A stretch of DNA of 64,000 bases from Lucinisca nassula (GCA_963580285.1 OY757017.1:15698538-15762537), one strand, 5' to 3'; positions 33,917 to 45,692 are shown, numbered from the stretch's first letter. The notes: generated by a model not told the origin, from the sequence alone. A program made the numbers and translations.

Positions 33917-33995
33917 TTGAGCGTTTTGCAAACAGGGAAGAACCTGATCAAAGCCGCATTCTGCAGCGTCTAATCTGACCAAACAGTAACCAAGT
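33917..33995. mobile_element. Fold-B MITE, diverged
   Basis: GTTTTGCAAACAG with CCTGATCAAAGCCGCATTCT and GCAGCGTCTAATCTGACC; the right end is weak. Confidence 0.55.
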
Positions 33996-34059
33996 CTTTG
34001 CCGGAAATCTTCCGTCGGTTCATGAGATATTATGTAGACAAGAGTTATTATATAGACAA

Positions 34060-34225
34060 GCCAAATGTGCAGCATCTTCAGACCCGTGTGACCTTGAAAA
34101 GTAGGTCAATGTCACTTAAACCTAATCAAGTCTCTTGTATGTTGAACTAATATATTCTACCAACTTTGGTCAGAGTTCATCAATTTATTCAGCAGATGCA
34201 GCGCAGGCAAGGCAAAATTTGACAA
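34060..34225. repeat. Single unit of the 150-bp GGTCA-type repeat
   Basis: GTGTGACCTTGAAAAGTAGGTCA ... AATCAAGTCTCTTGTATGTTGAA matches units of the array at 37.57-38.33 kb. Confidence 0.7.
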
Positions 34226-34377
34226 TATTTATACCCCGCTTTGAACAAGAAAATATAGGGCACAAAATGATTGCATTGTTCCATTTCGAAAAGAAAACAA
34301 CAACAACAACAAAAAAAAAGATATCTCATCATTAAAGCCGTTCAGTTATAAACTTATAACTATATCCACATGATCAG

Positions 34378-34685
34378 AATCGGCCCCCGCACATCGGTGC
34401 TTGAAGAAATAGATGGGCTGCATGATGCTTCCACGCAGAGCTGAAACCGTCCGCCCATGACTAATGGTAAACCGCTTAAAGGATCTAAGCCTGTCCTGGC
34501 AAAGCGGTGCGAGTCGGCCCGTTCATGCTTATAAACCCTTTTGGTTTCATTGGGCGACATGGCTTCAGATGTCATTTCATCTCAATGTCAGGTAAAAGTC
34601 CCACAAAATTGGAAGCAACGTCTTCAAAATGACATATACAATGTTGACGGGGACGTTAAATGTCAAATCAAACAAACAAAAACAA
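34378..34685 (+). mobile_element. SINE-A copy with near-perfect TSD
   Basis: Flanked by ACATGATCAG (34368-34377) and ACATGCTCAG (34686-34695), 9/10. Head CCCCCGCACATCGG, tail GACGTTAAATGTCAAATC then (CAAA)n. Confidence 0.85.
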
Positions 34686-34899
34686 ACATGCTCAGTGAAT
34701 TTGCAGTATCAAATGCCAGTTGTTCATTTTTTGTTGAATTTCATAGATTGAATATCTGAATTGACGTATAAACCGATGTTGAATTTCACAGAGTTGAATT
34801 CGACCATGATTGATCAGCGAGCACAGCCTTAACGAAATCACAATCAGCAAAAAGTCTTGCCTTCTTCATACTTTAAACCCTCCTTTCTAACGTCAAGAA

Positions 34900-35276
34900 C
34901 AACAAATTATTATTATCATTATTATTATTATTATTATTATTTGTTATCATTATTGTTATTGTTAAATGTTCTTTCCAACAAGAAGTATTAGCTAGTTTTT
35001 AGTGTTGATTCACATTAATAATAATTATAATAATAATAAAAGTTGAAGTGGTAGTAGTACATTAATAGCAGCAGTAGAAATATTAGTAGTAATAGCATTT
35101 GGAGTAGTAGCATGCTATTACCATTATTACCATCGTTTTGATTCTTCTTATTATTATTGTAGCACTGATATGTAGTAATGGGAGTAGTAGAATGAGTATA
35201 ATTATTATTGTCGTCGTTTTTATTTTGAAAATTATTATTTTCGTTAGTACATGTAGTATCATCAGTAGTAGTGGTT
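34900..35276. repeat. (TTA)n-rich low-complexity region
   Basis: Long imperfect ATT/TTA/GTAGTA runs. The opposing 75-82 codon frames here are isoleucine-rich translation of the repeat. Confidence 0.85.
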
Positions 35277-35590
35277 TGTTTGATTGTACGTGTATTGAGA
35301 TTTTATCTTCCGACAACATTATGAAGGTCATTTTGAGACGTTGTTTCCAATTTGTGAGACTTTAACCCGACATTGAAATGACATGACATCTCAATCCCTG
35401 CCGCCCGCCCGCCCAAACAAAAAATGTTTATTTATAGGGATGGTCTGACTCAGGTCACTTTGTCTAGGCAAGCTAAGACTTCATAAGCAGTTTACCCGTA
35501 CTAATGTGCGGATAGTTTCAACTCTGCATGAAAGCATCTTGCAACCCAATTTATTTCTTCAAGTCCCTATCTGCGAGGGGCCAATGCTAG
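35277..35590 (-). mobile_element. SINE-A copy, diverged
   Basis: Tail GTTTGATTGTACGTG at the left, then CATTTTGAGACGTTGTTTCC, CTTCATAAGCAG and head-side TTTCTTCAAGTCCC at the right. Confidence 0.8.
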
Positions 35591-35689
35591 TAGCAGTAGT
35601 TGAAAAAGAAGTAACAGTATAATATTTATCATCGTTTTATTATTACAATTATTGTCAGTGGTAAAAGAAGTAGCAGTAGTGGCAGTTAA

Positions 35690-35691
<2 letters not shown>

Positions 35692-35742
<51 letters not shown>

Positions 35743-35743
35743 G
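35692..35743. repeat. (ATT)n microsatellite
   Basis: About 17 uninterrupted TTA units. Confidence 0.95.
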
Positions 35744-36204
35744 TATTTCCCAACAGACGATAACTGCTACTTTTATACAATGTTAATATTCTCATGTTAA
35801 AAATATGAAACAAATAACTAAAAAGTATTACAAGGAACATAATTGAACGATATCTTGTGGACAGCTATATATTATCTTTGCGACTTAGGTGCTACATCTT
35901 ATAAGTTAGCACATTGTATCGCTTCTCTCCAAAGTCAGGGCACAGCAAAAAGCACATATTGGCAGGTTTGAAACACAACTTCCCATACATAAACGCCAAT
36001 GGTACTGAGTCCACTACGTTCCTAACGCACCCTCATAATATCTGTTAAATGATCTTTTAACGGATATTATCCAAATAATCAGACCAATCTTTATTTTTCA
36101 CCAAGTGTCTATGAAAAAACTTTATTTGCTGTCAATAAATGTGACATACAAATCCCTTTCTGTTACTGAACTGCAAGGAAAACGCACAGTCCAACTATTA
36201 GATC

Positions 36205-36545
36205 GTGTAAAACAGAAGTGGAGGCAATGATCAGGAATATATACAATTAACCCAGAACTCCCATCAGAGACACCAAAGGGAAAGAATCACAAACATGAAA
36301 CAACAGACCCCAATGGAAACATCAACAGCGGAAACCCAAAAGAACATTTACTTTCCCACAAAATGGCCAATATGCTGCCCAACATAAAATAATATAAGCG
36401 ACACAAACACCCAAAGACAAACCATAACAAATATAAATCGCGACAGAAGAACCGCCTTGGAACGGTCAACGGAATCGAATTCCACTTGGGGTGGGAGCTT
36501 AAATCGATTTTACGTGGCCACAATCCTCGCCCTTACTTCCAACTC
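36205..36545 (-). mobile_element. Rep-P, 5'-truncated minus-strand copy
   Basis: From AGAAGTGGAGGCAATGATCA to CCTCGCCCTTACTTCC. It starts at the same internal point (GTAAGGGCGAGGATTG) as the copy at 57.2-57.5 kb. Confidence 0.85.
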
Positions 36546-36727
36546 GTGTTAATATTAATGTTTTGAAGTATTGAAGAACAATTTTAGTGACTATAAAGTG
36601 TTAGGTAGTGAACAGCCCGGGTCACAAAAAGTGGGCAGTATACTGGTTTACACCTGTCCTTCCGTCCGTCCGTCCGTTAAATTTTCATCAAGATTTCTCA
36701 GGAACTTTAAAAGTTAGAAACGTTAAA

Positions 36728-37128
36728 TTCCTTTGCTCCAGCATTTTAGTAGTTTCTTGCTGTCGATTCCTCGCCAACAAATTATTTGTCTTAATCGCGA
36801 CGGAAGTAAGGGCGAAGATTGTGGCCACGTAAAATCGATCAAGCCACCGGTGGAATTCGTTTCCGCTGACCGTTTCAAGGCGGTGCTTCTTTCGCGGATT
36901 CTTTTTATTATGGTTTGCCTTTGGGTGTTTGTGTCCCTTATATTGTTTTATGGTGGATAGCCTATAGGCCATTTTGTGGGAAATTAACTGTCATTTAGGC
37001 TTTCTGCTATTGATGTTTCCATTAGGGTCTGTTGTTTCATGTTTGTGTTTCTTTCCCTTGGTGTCTCTGATGGGAACTTTGGGTTAATTGTATCGATTTC
37101 TGATCATTGCCTCCACTTCTATTTTGGT
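36728..37128 (+). mobile_element. Rep-P, plus-strand copy with internal deletion
   Basis: Starts CCTTTGCTCCAGCATTTTAG, lacks about 120 bp present in the long copies (from after the TCCTCRC motif to the ACAAATTATTTGTC motif), and ends CATTGCCTCCACTTCTATTT. It lies head-to-head with 36205-36545 and interrupts another repeat whose GTCCGTCCGTCCGTT part is at 36661-36678. Confidence 0.8.
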
Positions 37129-38345
37129 ATACAGTCCAATGATGGTGTAAGAGCCAATGTGCTTTCTTGGATTATGTGTTCATCCTTCTTTCTACCCATA
37201 TTGGTCTACGTTAAATGTTTTGTCGAAGAGTTCTCAGGAACTATAAAAACTAGAAGCATCAAACTTAGTACATGTATACAATGCATTGACGGTGACTTTT
37301 ATCGTGTGAGAAAGTGACTGATATTGTCGTGCGAGAAACAATGGGCTTTGTCCGCACGTTTGTTAATCTTTTCTTTCATTCTTTGTTCTCTCGCTATTGG
37401 CCAGTCAAAGATTTTTCAGGAACTGTAAAAGGTAGAAGCCTCAAACTTGGTGTACTGTGCAGTGATGCTGACTTAAACATGCAAGAGACAATGGGCTTTC
37501 TGATTGGTGATCAGGAGCATGCATGTTTTTGTAAAAAATGCGCTAAAGTGGGGATATATATGTCAGATCCTCTGGCAGTTCTAGTTGGACCTGTGTGATC
37601 TTGAAAGGAGATCAAGGTCACCAACACTAATCAAGTCTTTTGTATGTTGAAATAATATACCAAATTTGGTTAGATTTCATAAACTGGTTCAGGCTATAGG
37701 GTGCAGAGAAGGCACAGTCGACCATCTTTGCATTCGTGTAACATTGATAATAAAGTCAAGGTCACCAAAATCTAAACGAGACTTTGGTATGTTGCAGTGA
37801 TATACTGTACCAATTCCGGCTACAATGCATAATTTTGTTATGGAAATAAGGTGCATGCAGACTATTTTGGGTCCAGCTTTGACAGTTTTGGGGAGCCTGT
37901 TACCTTGAAAATGAGGCCAAGGTCAACAAAATATTAAGCCTAGGTAGGTGCAGTGATAAAATTGTACTATGTTTGACCACAATTCATAAATTCGTTTAGG
38001 AGATAGGGTGCAGACGAGCTATTTTTGACCATTTCTGGGAGCATGTGACCTTGAAACTTACAAATGAAGTCAAGTTCACAAACATCTAATCGTCTTTGGT
38101 AGATTGCAATGGTATAGAATACCAAGTTTGGTCAAAAATGCATAAATTCCTTCTAGCGACAGGGTGCAGTCAAACTATTTTTGGTTCAAATTTGACAGTT
38201 TTTGGAAGCCTGTGACCTTGAATTGAGGTCAAGGTCATCAAAAGCTACTCACTGTTTTTCCAATTCTAGTGATGTAATCATGCAATTTGGGTAAGTATCC
38301 ACCCACTGGTTCAGGAGAGAGCCAACGCCGACGCATACACAAACG
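37129..38345. repeat. Tandem array, about 150-bp units, with GCCGACGC end
   Basis: Units carry (T/G)GTGACCTTGA-AGGTCAAGGTCACCAA blocks near 37594, 37751, 37912, 38046 and 38216, with ATAGGGTGCAG and ACCAA(A/G)TTTGGTC in each. It ends in GCCAACGCCGACGCATACAC and another CGCCGACGCG, the typical GC-rich terminus of this element class. Frames at 37039-37598 are repeat artefacts. Confidence 0.85.
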
Positions 38346-39190
38346 CCGACGCGAACAGGATCCGCACTAAAATAATATGTTCCCCTTCCCTTGCTTTGGG
38401 GCATTATAATGTTTTGTACATTTGAATCGGCATCAGGATATTGATAATATAACTCTAAGAAAATTTCCCCGCATACCACACATACATGGAGAAAACCTTG
38501 CCTTTGCTTGGCATCGATATTCAATAACAAATTGTTGACACAAATTAGATCCATCTCAACTAGGCATTTTCTTAGAAACACCCAAAATCTATTCGTATGT
38601 TAATAATTAAAAACATCTTGCAAATGGGAGTATCAATGATATGTAGCAACACAGTACGTATGTGATGGAACTGTCCAATGGTCGTTTAGATGTGCGGCTG
38701 CGACTTGCGAAAATGTGTCTTCAGACATGTGCGCCCAGCGAAGAGTCAGATAAGCTGGTATATCCACATCTTTATAGTCTGACACGCACTACAATCCTCT
38801 CATTATGAACAGGGAAGACTGTGTTCTGAATGGTTTGCCTGCAGTCTGATTTGTGTCTAACATCTCGGACCCATCAATTTTGGTGGGACCGTGCTAACAT
38901 TTGCAAACATGTCTGAAGAAATGTGTTCCCCTGTTCTGGACTCTTATTCCTTAAACTGCCAATCACTATATCTGCAGACATCATTTTCAAATATTTTTTC
39001 TTACTTTTAGAGAAAATAAGGCTTGACATTACATGAAAATCTTCTGATAGGCGGATGTTTCACATGAAAAGTCAAGCCTATTTTTCCTAATTAATAATTT
39101 GAAATAATAAAATTGTATGTAACATTTCTATGTTACTTTAAAGTTTAATCACTGGTCGGAGTGAGAAACCAAGTTCTGTTCTGCCAAGAA
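38346..39190. other. Unassigned spacer with one small fold-back
   Basis: AAAATAAGGCTTGAC (39013-39027) and GTCAAGCCTATTTT (39071-39084) form a hairpin of about 75 bp, a possible mini-MITE. Nothing else recognised. Confidence 0.5.
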
Positions 39191-39191
39191 T

Positions 39192-40712
39192 TGCACGACA
39201 AGCAGAAAAAGCGACCGACTGAAGTCGGTTGATTTTCTAAGAGTGCCCTAAAATCACCGTGTCATTCTGTCATTCTGTCAGTCTGTCTGTCCGTCCGTAA
39301 CCCGTTTGTGAAAATTGGTGATAGTGACTTAACCGCTTGGAATATTTAAACAATTTTTGGCATACTGATAGATATCAATGTGATCTAACCAATGACCTTG
39401 CGATATATTACATTCCATTAAGTATAGCCTCGCCGAGGCGAAAAATGTGAAAATTTTCGAACTGCTTCTCCTCGGAAACCGTTGGGCCGATTGAAGTCAA
39501 ATTTCATATGGGGCCTCTATGGGATGAGGGAAACCAAATTTTGTTCATGGGGTCCAGGTCACATTACCAAAATGGCCGCCAAGCCATATATGGTCTGTCT
39601 GTCTGTCCGTCCGTAACCCGTTTGTGAAAATTGGTGTTAGTGACCTAACCGCTTGAAATATTTAAACAATTTTTGGCATACTGATAGATATCAATGAGAT
39701 CTAACCAATGAATTTGCGAAATATTACAATCCATTTAGTATAGCCTCGCCGAGGCGAAAAATGTGAAAATTTTCGAACTGCTCCTCGGAAACCGTTGGGC
39801 CGATTGAAGTCAAATTTCATATGGAGCCTCTATGGGATGGGGGGAACCAAAATTTGCTCATGGGTCCAGGTCACATGACCAAAATGGCCGCCAAGCCATA
39901 TATGGTAAAAACCCTTCAAAAATAGTCTTCTCCAGAACCACTGGGCGGATTTCCACGAAACTTGATAAATAGCATCTGGGCCGTAGGCCCATCATAAATT
40001 GCTAAAATGGTGACCCTGGGTTGACCTTGACCTTCTTTGTGCCTAGGTCAAACTTTGACACATATGCTTTTGTTTGAATATTTAAACAATTTTGGCATAC
40101 TGATAGATATCAATGAGTCCTAACCAATGAACTTGCGAAATATTACATTCCATTTAGTATAGCCTCGCCGAGGCGAAAAATGTGAAACTTTTCGAACTGC
40201 TTCTCCTCGGAAACCGTTGGGCTGATTGAAGGCAAATTTCATATGGAGCCTCTATGGGATGGGGAAACCAAAATTTGCTCATGGGGTCCAGGTCACATGA
40301 CCAAAATGGCCGCCAAGCCATATATGGTAAAAACCTTTCAAAAATTGTTTTCTCCAGAACCACTGGGCCGATTTCCACGAAACTTGATAAATAGCATCTG
40401 GGACGTAGGCCCATCATAAATTGCTAAAATGGTGACCCTAGGTTGACCTTGACCTTCTTTGTGCCTAGGTCAAACTTTGACACATGCTTTTGTATTGGAA
40501 AAGTGAGAATGCATTTTATCCTGCAAACGATTCAGAATACAGTACTCAAGTATAAGATATATTTTTGCTCCTTACGATAAGGCGCATTTATTGGGGGAAC
40601 CGTTTTAGGTCCAGGTCACATGACCAAAATGGCCGCCATACCCATATATGGTAACACGCATAAAGCTAAAAGCATCCGGCGGGTCGTGCACTTTAGCTGA
40701 AGCACTGGTTAT
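39192..40712 (+). mobile_element. Large tandem-cored element (family Fold-C), copy 1
   Basis: Starts TTGCACGAC-AGCAGAAAAAGC with the palindrome ACCGACTGAAGTCGGT, then CTGTCCGTCCGTAACCCG. Its internal segment is repeated about three times (ATTTAAACAATTTTTGGCAT; GCCTCGCCGAGGC palindromes near 39426, 39744 and 40162; CCATATATGG near 39594, 39896, 40318, 40642). It ends GGCGGGTCGTGCA-CTTTAGCTGAAGCACTGG. TGCACGAC/GTCGTGCA sit near the two ends as a short inverted repeat. A reverse copy is at 53.46-54.53 kb. No coding capacity is evident. Confidence 0.85.
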
Positions 40713-40920
40713 AATCTTCGGTCAGTTACAAATTGTTTTCTATGTTGTGTAGAACATCTTATCAGAAATCTCAAACAGAAGATATCAATTGACAAATCTC
40801 TTGCTTGATCTGTATCATGCTGGCCTGTGCCAGCACGCAATTCAATAGATTATAATCATGATATGGTAAGTTAGTTTTATTATAGCTCCGAAAGAGTTAT
40901 ATGTCTGGACTTATTCCTAA

Positions 40921-41370
40921 ATCTGCAATGTATACTCCTGTAAACCCCAGTTTTCTCTATATAATAAAGTGGGTATTGCAATAGTGTTCAGTTCACGGCA
41001 TTCCTTACATGATGGTGAAAGGTGTAGTTTACGGAGTCTTTCCAAGCTGTCAATTTAGTGCAATTTGCGATAAACAGAGGACCCTCATTATTTCGGCAGT
41101 ATATGTTCTAAAATATTTACCGTTCTAAAGAGTTTGACGCTATAAAGAATCACAATACAGACATATCCAACAATGCGCAAGAAAATATAAACTCTTACTT
41201 ATACTGGGTTAGCGGCAAGCTAATAGGTAGTAAAAGCTTGTTGTACTAAAAGAAGCATATGTTTCACTTACTACAAGAAGCATATGTTGTAGAGTTCTGT
41301 TAGAAAAGCCTCGACGAGGCGATTCTAACAAATACCCACAACATTTATTGGAGTATTTCTAATAATTAAT
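40921..41370. mobile_element. Two Fold-A MITE segments
   Basis: 40926-41000 holds the outer block (GTATACTCCTGTAAACCCCA, TCTATATAATAAAGTGGG). 41278-41345 holds a core hairpin, TTAGAAAAGCCTCGACGAGG pairing with the following arm. Confidence 0.7.
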
Positions 41371-42002
41371 TTTCTGGAATTTTTCGTAGTATCCGTCTCA
41401 TCTGGATCTATGGATTGGTTCCATTCAAACTGTCCTTATAACGAGTTTTGTCGTTATATCGAATGCCGGTATAAAGAGGGTTGACTCTAATGTGTTTAGA
41501 GAATGTTACAATTTGGTGATACAACAACTGCGCGTTCAAACTGAATGCGAAACATTAGCATCACATCGTGTGATAACGTTAAAAGTCAGCTTAGCCCAAC
41601 GTTATGTGCCTGCAACAGGAAAATTCATTTTTGAGGGGACCGAATGCACCTTCAGGAGAGTTAACCATTCTATATAGAACTACTCTTCAAGGAAATAATT
41701 TGCTCCAGAAAACAGAAAAACAATTTCTTTTTAAGAGTAGACACTTTTTTCAGAACGGTTCAGATTGTAGAAAAGAAAACTGAAAGTTCCAAAATTTACC
41801 TCCGTATGGAAAGGGTAGAAAATATGACCTGTGTAACCCAGTCTCCTCTAAAAAAAGGTTATATTTTGCTTTTGTTTGTTTTTTGCATCATGTTTAGAAG
41901 TACAAGCAATAAACATCTTGAAAAACCCACGCGTGTGTGGTAAAATGGTGTCTTTCACAGGGCCAGCATCAGTATTTTTCAGATAAACATTTGTTATTTT
42001 GT
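41371..42002. other. Unassigned spacer
   Basis: No gene recognised; a 61-codon plus-strand frame at 41492-41677 has no recognised domain. Confidence 0.35.
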
Positions 42003-42180
42003 TTTTGTATTTTTCTAGCCCGAAAATAAATTGTTGGTGCTCGTAAGAAACGCCTCCATGTTTTGAGTAACATTAAGGAAAATAATGTATGCCCCTTTAA
42101 ACCCACCTTTCTTTATGTAAAGTGATATTTACAGGGGTCTTCATTAACCGAACTTGTGCTAAAACATGGTGATATTAAAC
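42003..42180. mobile_element. Fold-A MITE, partial
   Basis: TTGGTGCTCGTAAGAAACGCC and the outer block AATGTATGCCCCTTTAAACC ... GGGGTCTTCATTA. Confidence 0.65.
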
Positions 42181-42232
42181 TGGTTTTTCGCCACACAATG
42201 AACAACATATGATGAACGAAATAGCGTGTTAA

Positions 42233-42496
42233 AGTAGTCGCAGAAAATATTGGCAGGGCGGGGCAGTTCAGGTGTTGTCGGTATAATGTCAAATTCGCTG
42301 AGTCAACAAGAATATTCTGTCGGGTGCCTTTCGCATACTTATAGCAAGCGGACCAACTGGCAAAATATACACCATAACTTTGTGTTACAGTTGAATTCGC
42401 AAAATCGAGTGACTTGGTTTACCTTTTTGTTAATAGAATATTCCAAAGGCAGGTGCAATCGATAGCTCCGCCCTGCCAATTTTATCTGCGACTACT
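42233..42496. mobile_element. TIR element (MITE), 264 bp, 28-bp terminal inverted repeats
   Basis: AGTAGTCGCAGAAAATATTG...GCAGGGCGG at 42233-42261 is matched in reverse complement by CCGCCCTGCC...TCTGCGACTACT at 42468-42496, with very few mismatches. A 71-codon ATG frame (42250-42465) fills the interior, but I recognise no domain, so this may be chance. No clear TSD seen. Confidence 0.85.
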
Positions 42497-42539
42497 ATAC
42501 CACAAGTATAATCACACACCTTAAATGTAAAGAATATAT

Positions 42540-43125
42540 AGTAAAACGACCATCCATGGTTATTTCATTGCATTAACATTTACCGGATCCCTCAGAAGAT
42601 ATTTGAACATTCGGACTAGCGGCCTCATGTTCAAACAGCTTCCTCGGGACCCAGCGAATGTAATGTATGAAAAACCATGGTTGATCCCTATAATTTACCA
42701 TGGTTTCTCATGCATTAACTTGTCCCCGCCCATCGGGGCTAGAAGAAAGAGATGGACTGCATGCTTCCACGCAGAGCTGAAACCGACCCGCACACGAGTA
42801 CTGGTAAAACGCTTAGAGGATCTAAGCCTGCCCAGGCGAAGCGGTGTTAGTCCATGCTTATAAACCCTATTGGTGCCATTGGGTGACAGGGCTTTCATCT
42901 CATTGTCGGGTAAAAGTCCCACACAATTGGAAGCAACGTCTCCAAAATGGCCTATACAGTGTTGATGGGGACGTTAAACCTCAAATCAAACAAATAATGC
43001 ATTAACATCCGGCGGGTCTCGAGGAAGCTGTTTGAAAATGAGGCCGCTGGGGCGAATGTTCAAATATCTTCCGAGGGATCCGCCAAATGGTAATGCAATG
43101 AAATAACCATGGGTGATCGTTATTC
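42540..43125. mobile_element. Fold-back element split by a SINE
   Basis: The left arm (42554-42667) and right arm (43001-43112) are long inverted repeats: CCATGGTTATTTCATTGCAT ... CAGCTTCCTCG on the left matches the reverse complement of the right arm. The loop is enlarged by a SINE-A insertion at 42720-42996. Short frames on both strands are arm artefacts. Confidence 0.85.
42720..42996 (+). mobile_element. SINE-A copy with perfect 10-bp TSD
   Basis: ATGCATTAAC occurs at 42710-42719 and 42997-43006. Body from TGTCCCCGCCCATCGGGGC to GACGTTAAACCTCAAATCAA. It sits inside the loop of a fold-back element, so it is younger than that element. Confidence 0.88.
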
Positions 43126-43425
43126 TTGCATAACTTACGGTTCCGACAGCAAATTTGACGAAAACGCCAAAAATCTCCATATAAACGCTTCATTATATAC
43201 CCGTTTACTTTGTACAGAAGTAACCGGTCAATATTTTTCCATATTGCCCGTATTTAAGTTCATATTACCCGTAGATAAGCTGTCACGTTACAATAGAACT
43301 TCTGTTAAATTCTAAAAATCGGCAGCCATCTTGTCGTGCGTATCGACTGAAATAACCTATCTATCTACTGTCTATCTACTGATACTGCGTCGGTCACATT
43401 TGACCATTACCGCAGGTGTATATTA

Positions 43426-43706
43426 CATACACTCCAGGTTTTGCAGGATGAAAGCCTACACAGTAATCATGTAATTATGGTAGGGATCTTTAACCTGCAC
43501 AGGGGATGGTTCTCCCTGCACAGGGGGGGGGGGGGGCTCCAGTTAACGTCCCGATCCGAAGGACGGTGCGCTTTATGACACTCCCTGCAAATGATGCCAA
43601 TGGAGCGTGTTCGGACACCGACATTTTATCGCCGCTGCCGGGGATCGAACCCGGGACCTCTAGCATCAGAGGCAAGTGCACTAACCACTGAGCTATCACG
43701 CTCCAT
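43426..43706 (-). mobile_element. tRNA-derived SINE-C
   Basis: The minus-strand head reads GGAGCGTGATAGCTCAGTGG with B box GGTTCGATCCCC (complement at 43638-43649). The body continues with GGGACGTTAACTGGAG and a GGTTAAAGATCCCTACC block at 43473-43489. A G14 run interrupts it at 43523-43536. The body beyond the tRNA-like part argues against a functional tRNA gene. Confidence 0.8.
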
Positions 43707-44090
43707 GTACTTAAGTACTTAACCTAAAACAAAACGAATATTGACTGTGATAAAGTGCATAAAGCGCATTTTATGCTAGAAAATATGACCTACCTACAAT
43801 CTGTTTAGAGAGTATTTTTAAAGAAACATAACGAACACTTCGGTAATAATGGCGTCCTGCGTTGCGAATCGTCATTGTTTTTAATGCCGTTACATCAACC
43901 AAGTTTAACGTCGTCTTCACTTTGGCGCCATTGGGCGTGTTTTTTCAATGTGTAGGAAGACACTTAACGATCTGCATTATTTTCCATTTCAATTCACTTA
44001 AAGATATTGAATCTTATTTTACGTTCAGATTTCTATACCAAACGATTCTGAATTCTTGCAGGGAGTCCAAGATTTGCGTATATAATAAAA
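43707..44090. other. Unassigned spacer
   Basis: Nothing recognised. Confidence 0.4.
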
Positions 44091-44216
44091 AGGTTATTAA
44101 CTTTATATTGTGAAATATTCGGCACTCGTTCATACGGCGGAGACGCACTCGCAAGCTCGTGCGCCCTTCGCCATATGAACTCGTGCCGAATATTTCACAT
44201 ATAAAAACAATAACCT
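44091..44216. mobile_element. Palindromic fold-back element, 126 bp
   Basis: AGGTTATT ... TGAAATATTCGGCACTCGTT on the left pairs with AACTCGTGCCGAATATTTCA ... AATAACCT on the right, arms about 50 bp with a short GC-rich loop. Confidence 0.85.
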
Positions 44217-44884
44217 ACAAATATAAAAAATTTTCAAATGCAACCGGCGAACCACATGGCGGTCAGTTCAGAACGTTGTTTTATACCGCAATCAGGCATT
44301 CTTGTAACCTAATAAAGGGGGTCGAATAGCTGCACGCTGTAATCGGTAGTGACCTATAATACCTTCTGCTGGCCTATAATACGTCTAGTGACCGTTTATA
44401 GACCGGAGCTGCTTTTCAGGTCCCTAATTTGCAAGTGAAACAATAACATGCAACATTTTAATATACAACGAAACTGCAAGTTAAAATCTTTGCATTATTT
44501 ATTTAAACAGATTTTTGGAAATTTCAGCTAAATTCTTACCTTCTCGGCCTTTCCTGGTTTGAATGACCCGTTGGAATAACTGTGCACCGCTACTGCAGTT
44601 GCGTATCAACCTCGAAAATAACTTTTAAAGCTAAAATAAACTATTTATGTTCAGATTTTCATAAAGCGTTGAGAAACTTTTATTCGAGCGTCTATGTTGT
44701 TTCCTACGTCTGTGTGGCGCGGTGATGTCACAAACTTTGCACTCGTTGAGGTCACGTTATACTGCGTGTGCGCGCCATGGCACTGAATGTCATTTAACAT
44801 GGCATTCTGTCTGCTATCTTTTTTTTGCTTCAATTTGCTATTTTACTGCAAAAACCATTGATTGTTTTGAAGTGCGGTATAAAC
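44217..44884. other. Unassigned spacer
   Basis: No gene or element recognised. Confidence 0.4.
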
Positions 44885-45029
44885 TAAATACATGATTATT
44901 GTCTTAAATAATAAAATATAATCGGTTCGCCTTAGACAATTTTATAAAAATTGTCTAAGGCTCACCGACAAAAATTGTCTAAGGCTCACCGATTATACTT
45001 TATTATTAAAAACACTAACCGTGTATTTA
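44885..45029. mobile_element. Palindromic fold-back element with a third arm
   Basis: TAAATACA ... ATAATCGGTTCGCCTTAGAC pairs with GTCTAAGGCTCACCGATTAT ... TGTATTTA. The AAAAATTGTCTAAGGCTCACC arm is present twice in direct orientation (about 44945-44967 and 44969-44991). Confidence 0.85.
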
Positions 45030-45530
45030 CTATTGCAATGGCGTTGTTACGCTGAAACCATCTGACGTCATCATAGAACCCTAAAATGCTACGCAAGTTC
45101 AGGGCGGTGACGTTACGTCGCTCAACGTAACATAAACAAAGCAAGGCCAGTCTTGTGATATTAAAGGCACACAATCCATGTTCAAACAGCACGCGAATTT
45201 CTTGATGTGAACATGGTTTTTGCTATTTGAGCACGCCTTTCGGCCAAGTTGACAATGGCTTCAAACAGGCATTCGCATAGATATTTATAAAAGAACAGTT
45301 TATTATCATCATAGTCTCGGCTATGTTTTGCAATTACAGGTAAAAGCCCTAAAGACATGAATAACCTGTAGCAGATAATATTTTCAAATATTGTTTTCAT
45401 CTATAAGAGCAAAATTATGCTTGGCATTTCGTATGAATTATTTGATATGTAGACGGTTCCCATAAAATGTCAAGCGCTTTTGCTTGCTGCTTTAAGAGTT
45501 AACAGTGGGCGTTGCTTTCGGTAACAGGGC
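45030..45530 (-). other. Spacer with two unrecognised minus-strand frames
   Basis: Frames of 68 codons (44986-45192) and 72 codons (45182-45400) show no recognisable domain. Confidence 0.2.
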
Positions 45531-45692
45531 ACTTCGGCCACCAAACCACCTCGGCCCCTAGACATTTCGGTCCCTAGACACCTCGGAACCCAAACCACCT
45601 CGGCCCCACATAAAATTGAAACCCTAGACGCGCCGGCCCCTGGATACCTCGGCCCCTATACACCTCGGCCCCAAATATCTAGACACTTCGGC
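45531..45692. repeat. Minisatellite, CACCTCGGCCCCTAGA-like units
   Basis: Around nine degenerate 14-18 bp units (CACTTCGGCC, CACCTCGGCCCCTAGA, CATTTCGGTCCCTAGA and so on). Confidence 0.9.

Noticed and set aside
43625..43706. tRNA gene on the minus strand
   Set aside because: The tRNA-like head is continuous with a SINE body containing GGTTAAAGATCCC, so it is a retroposon.
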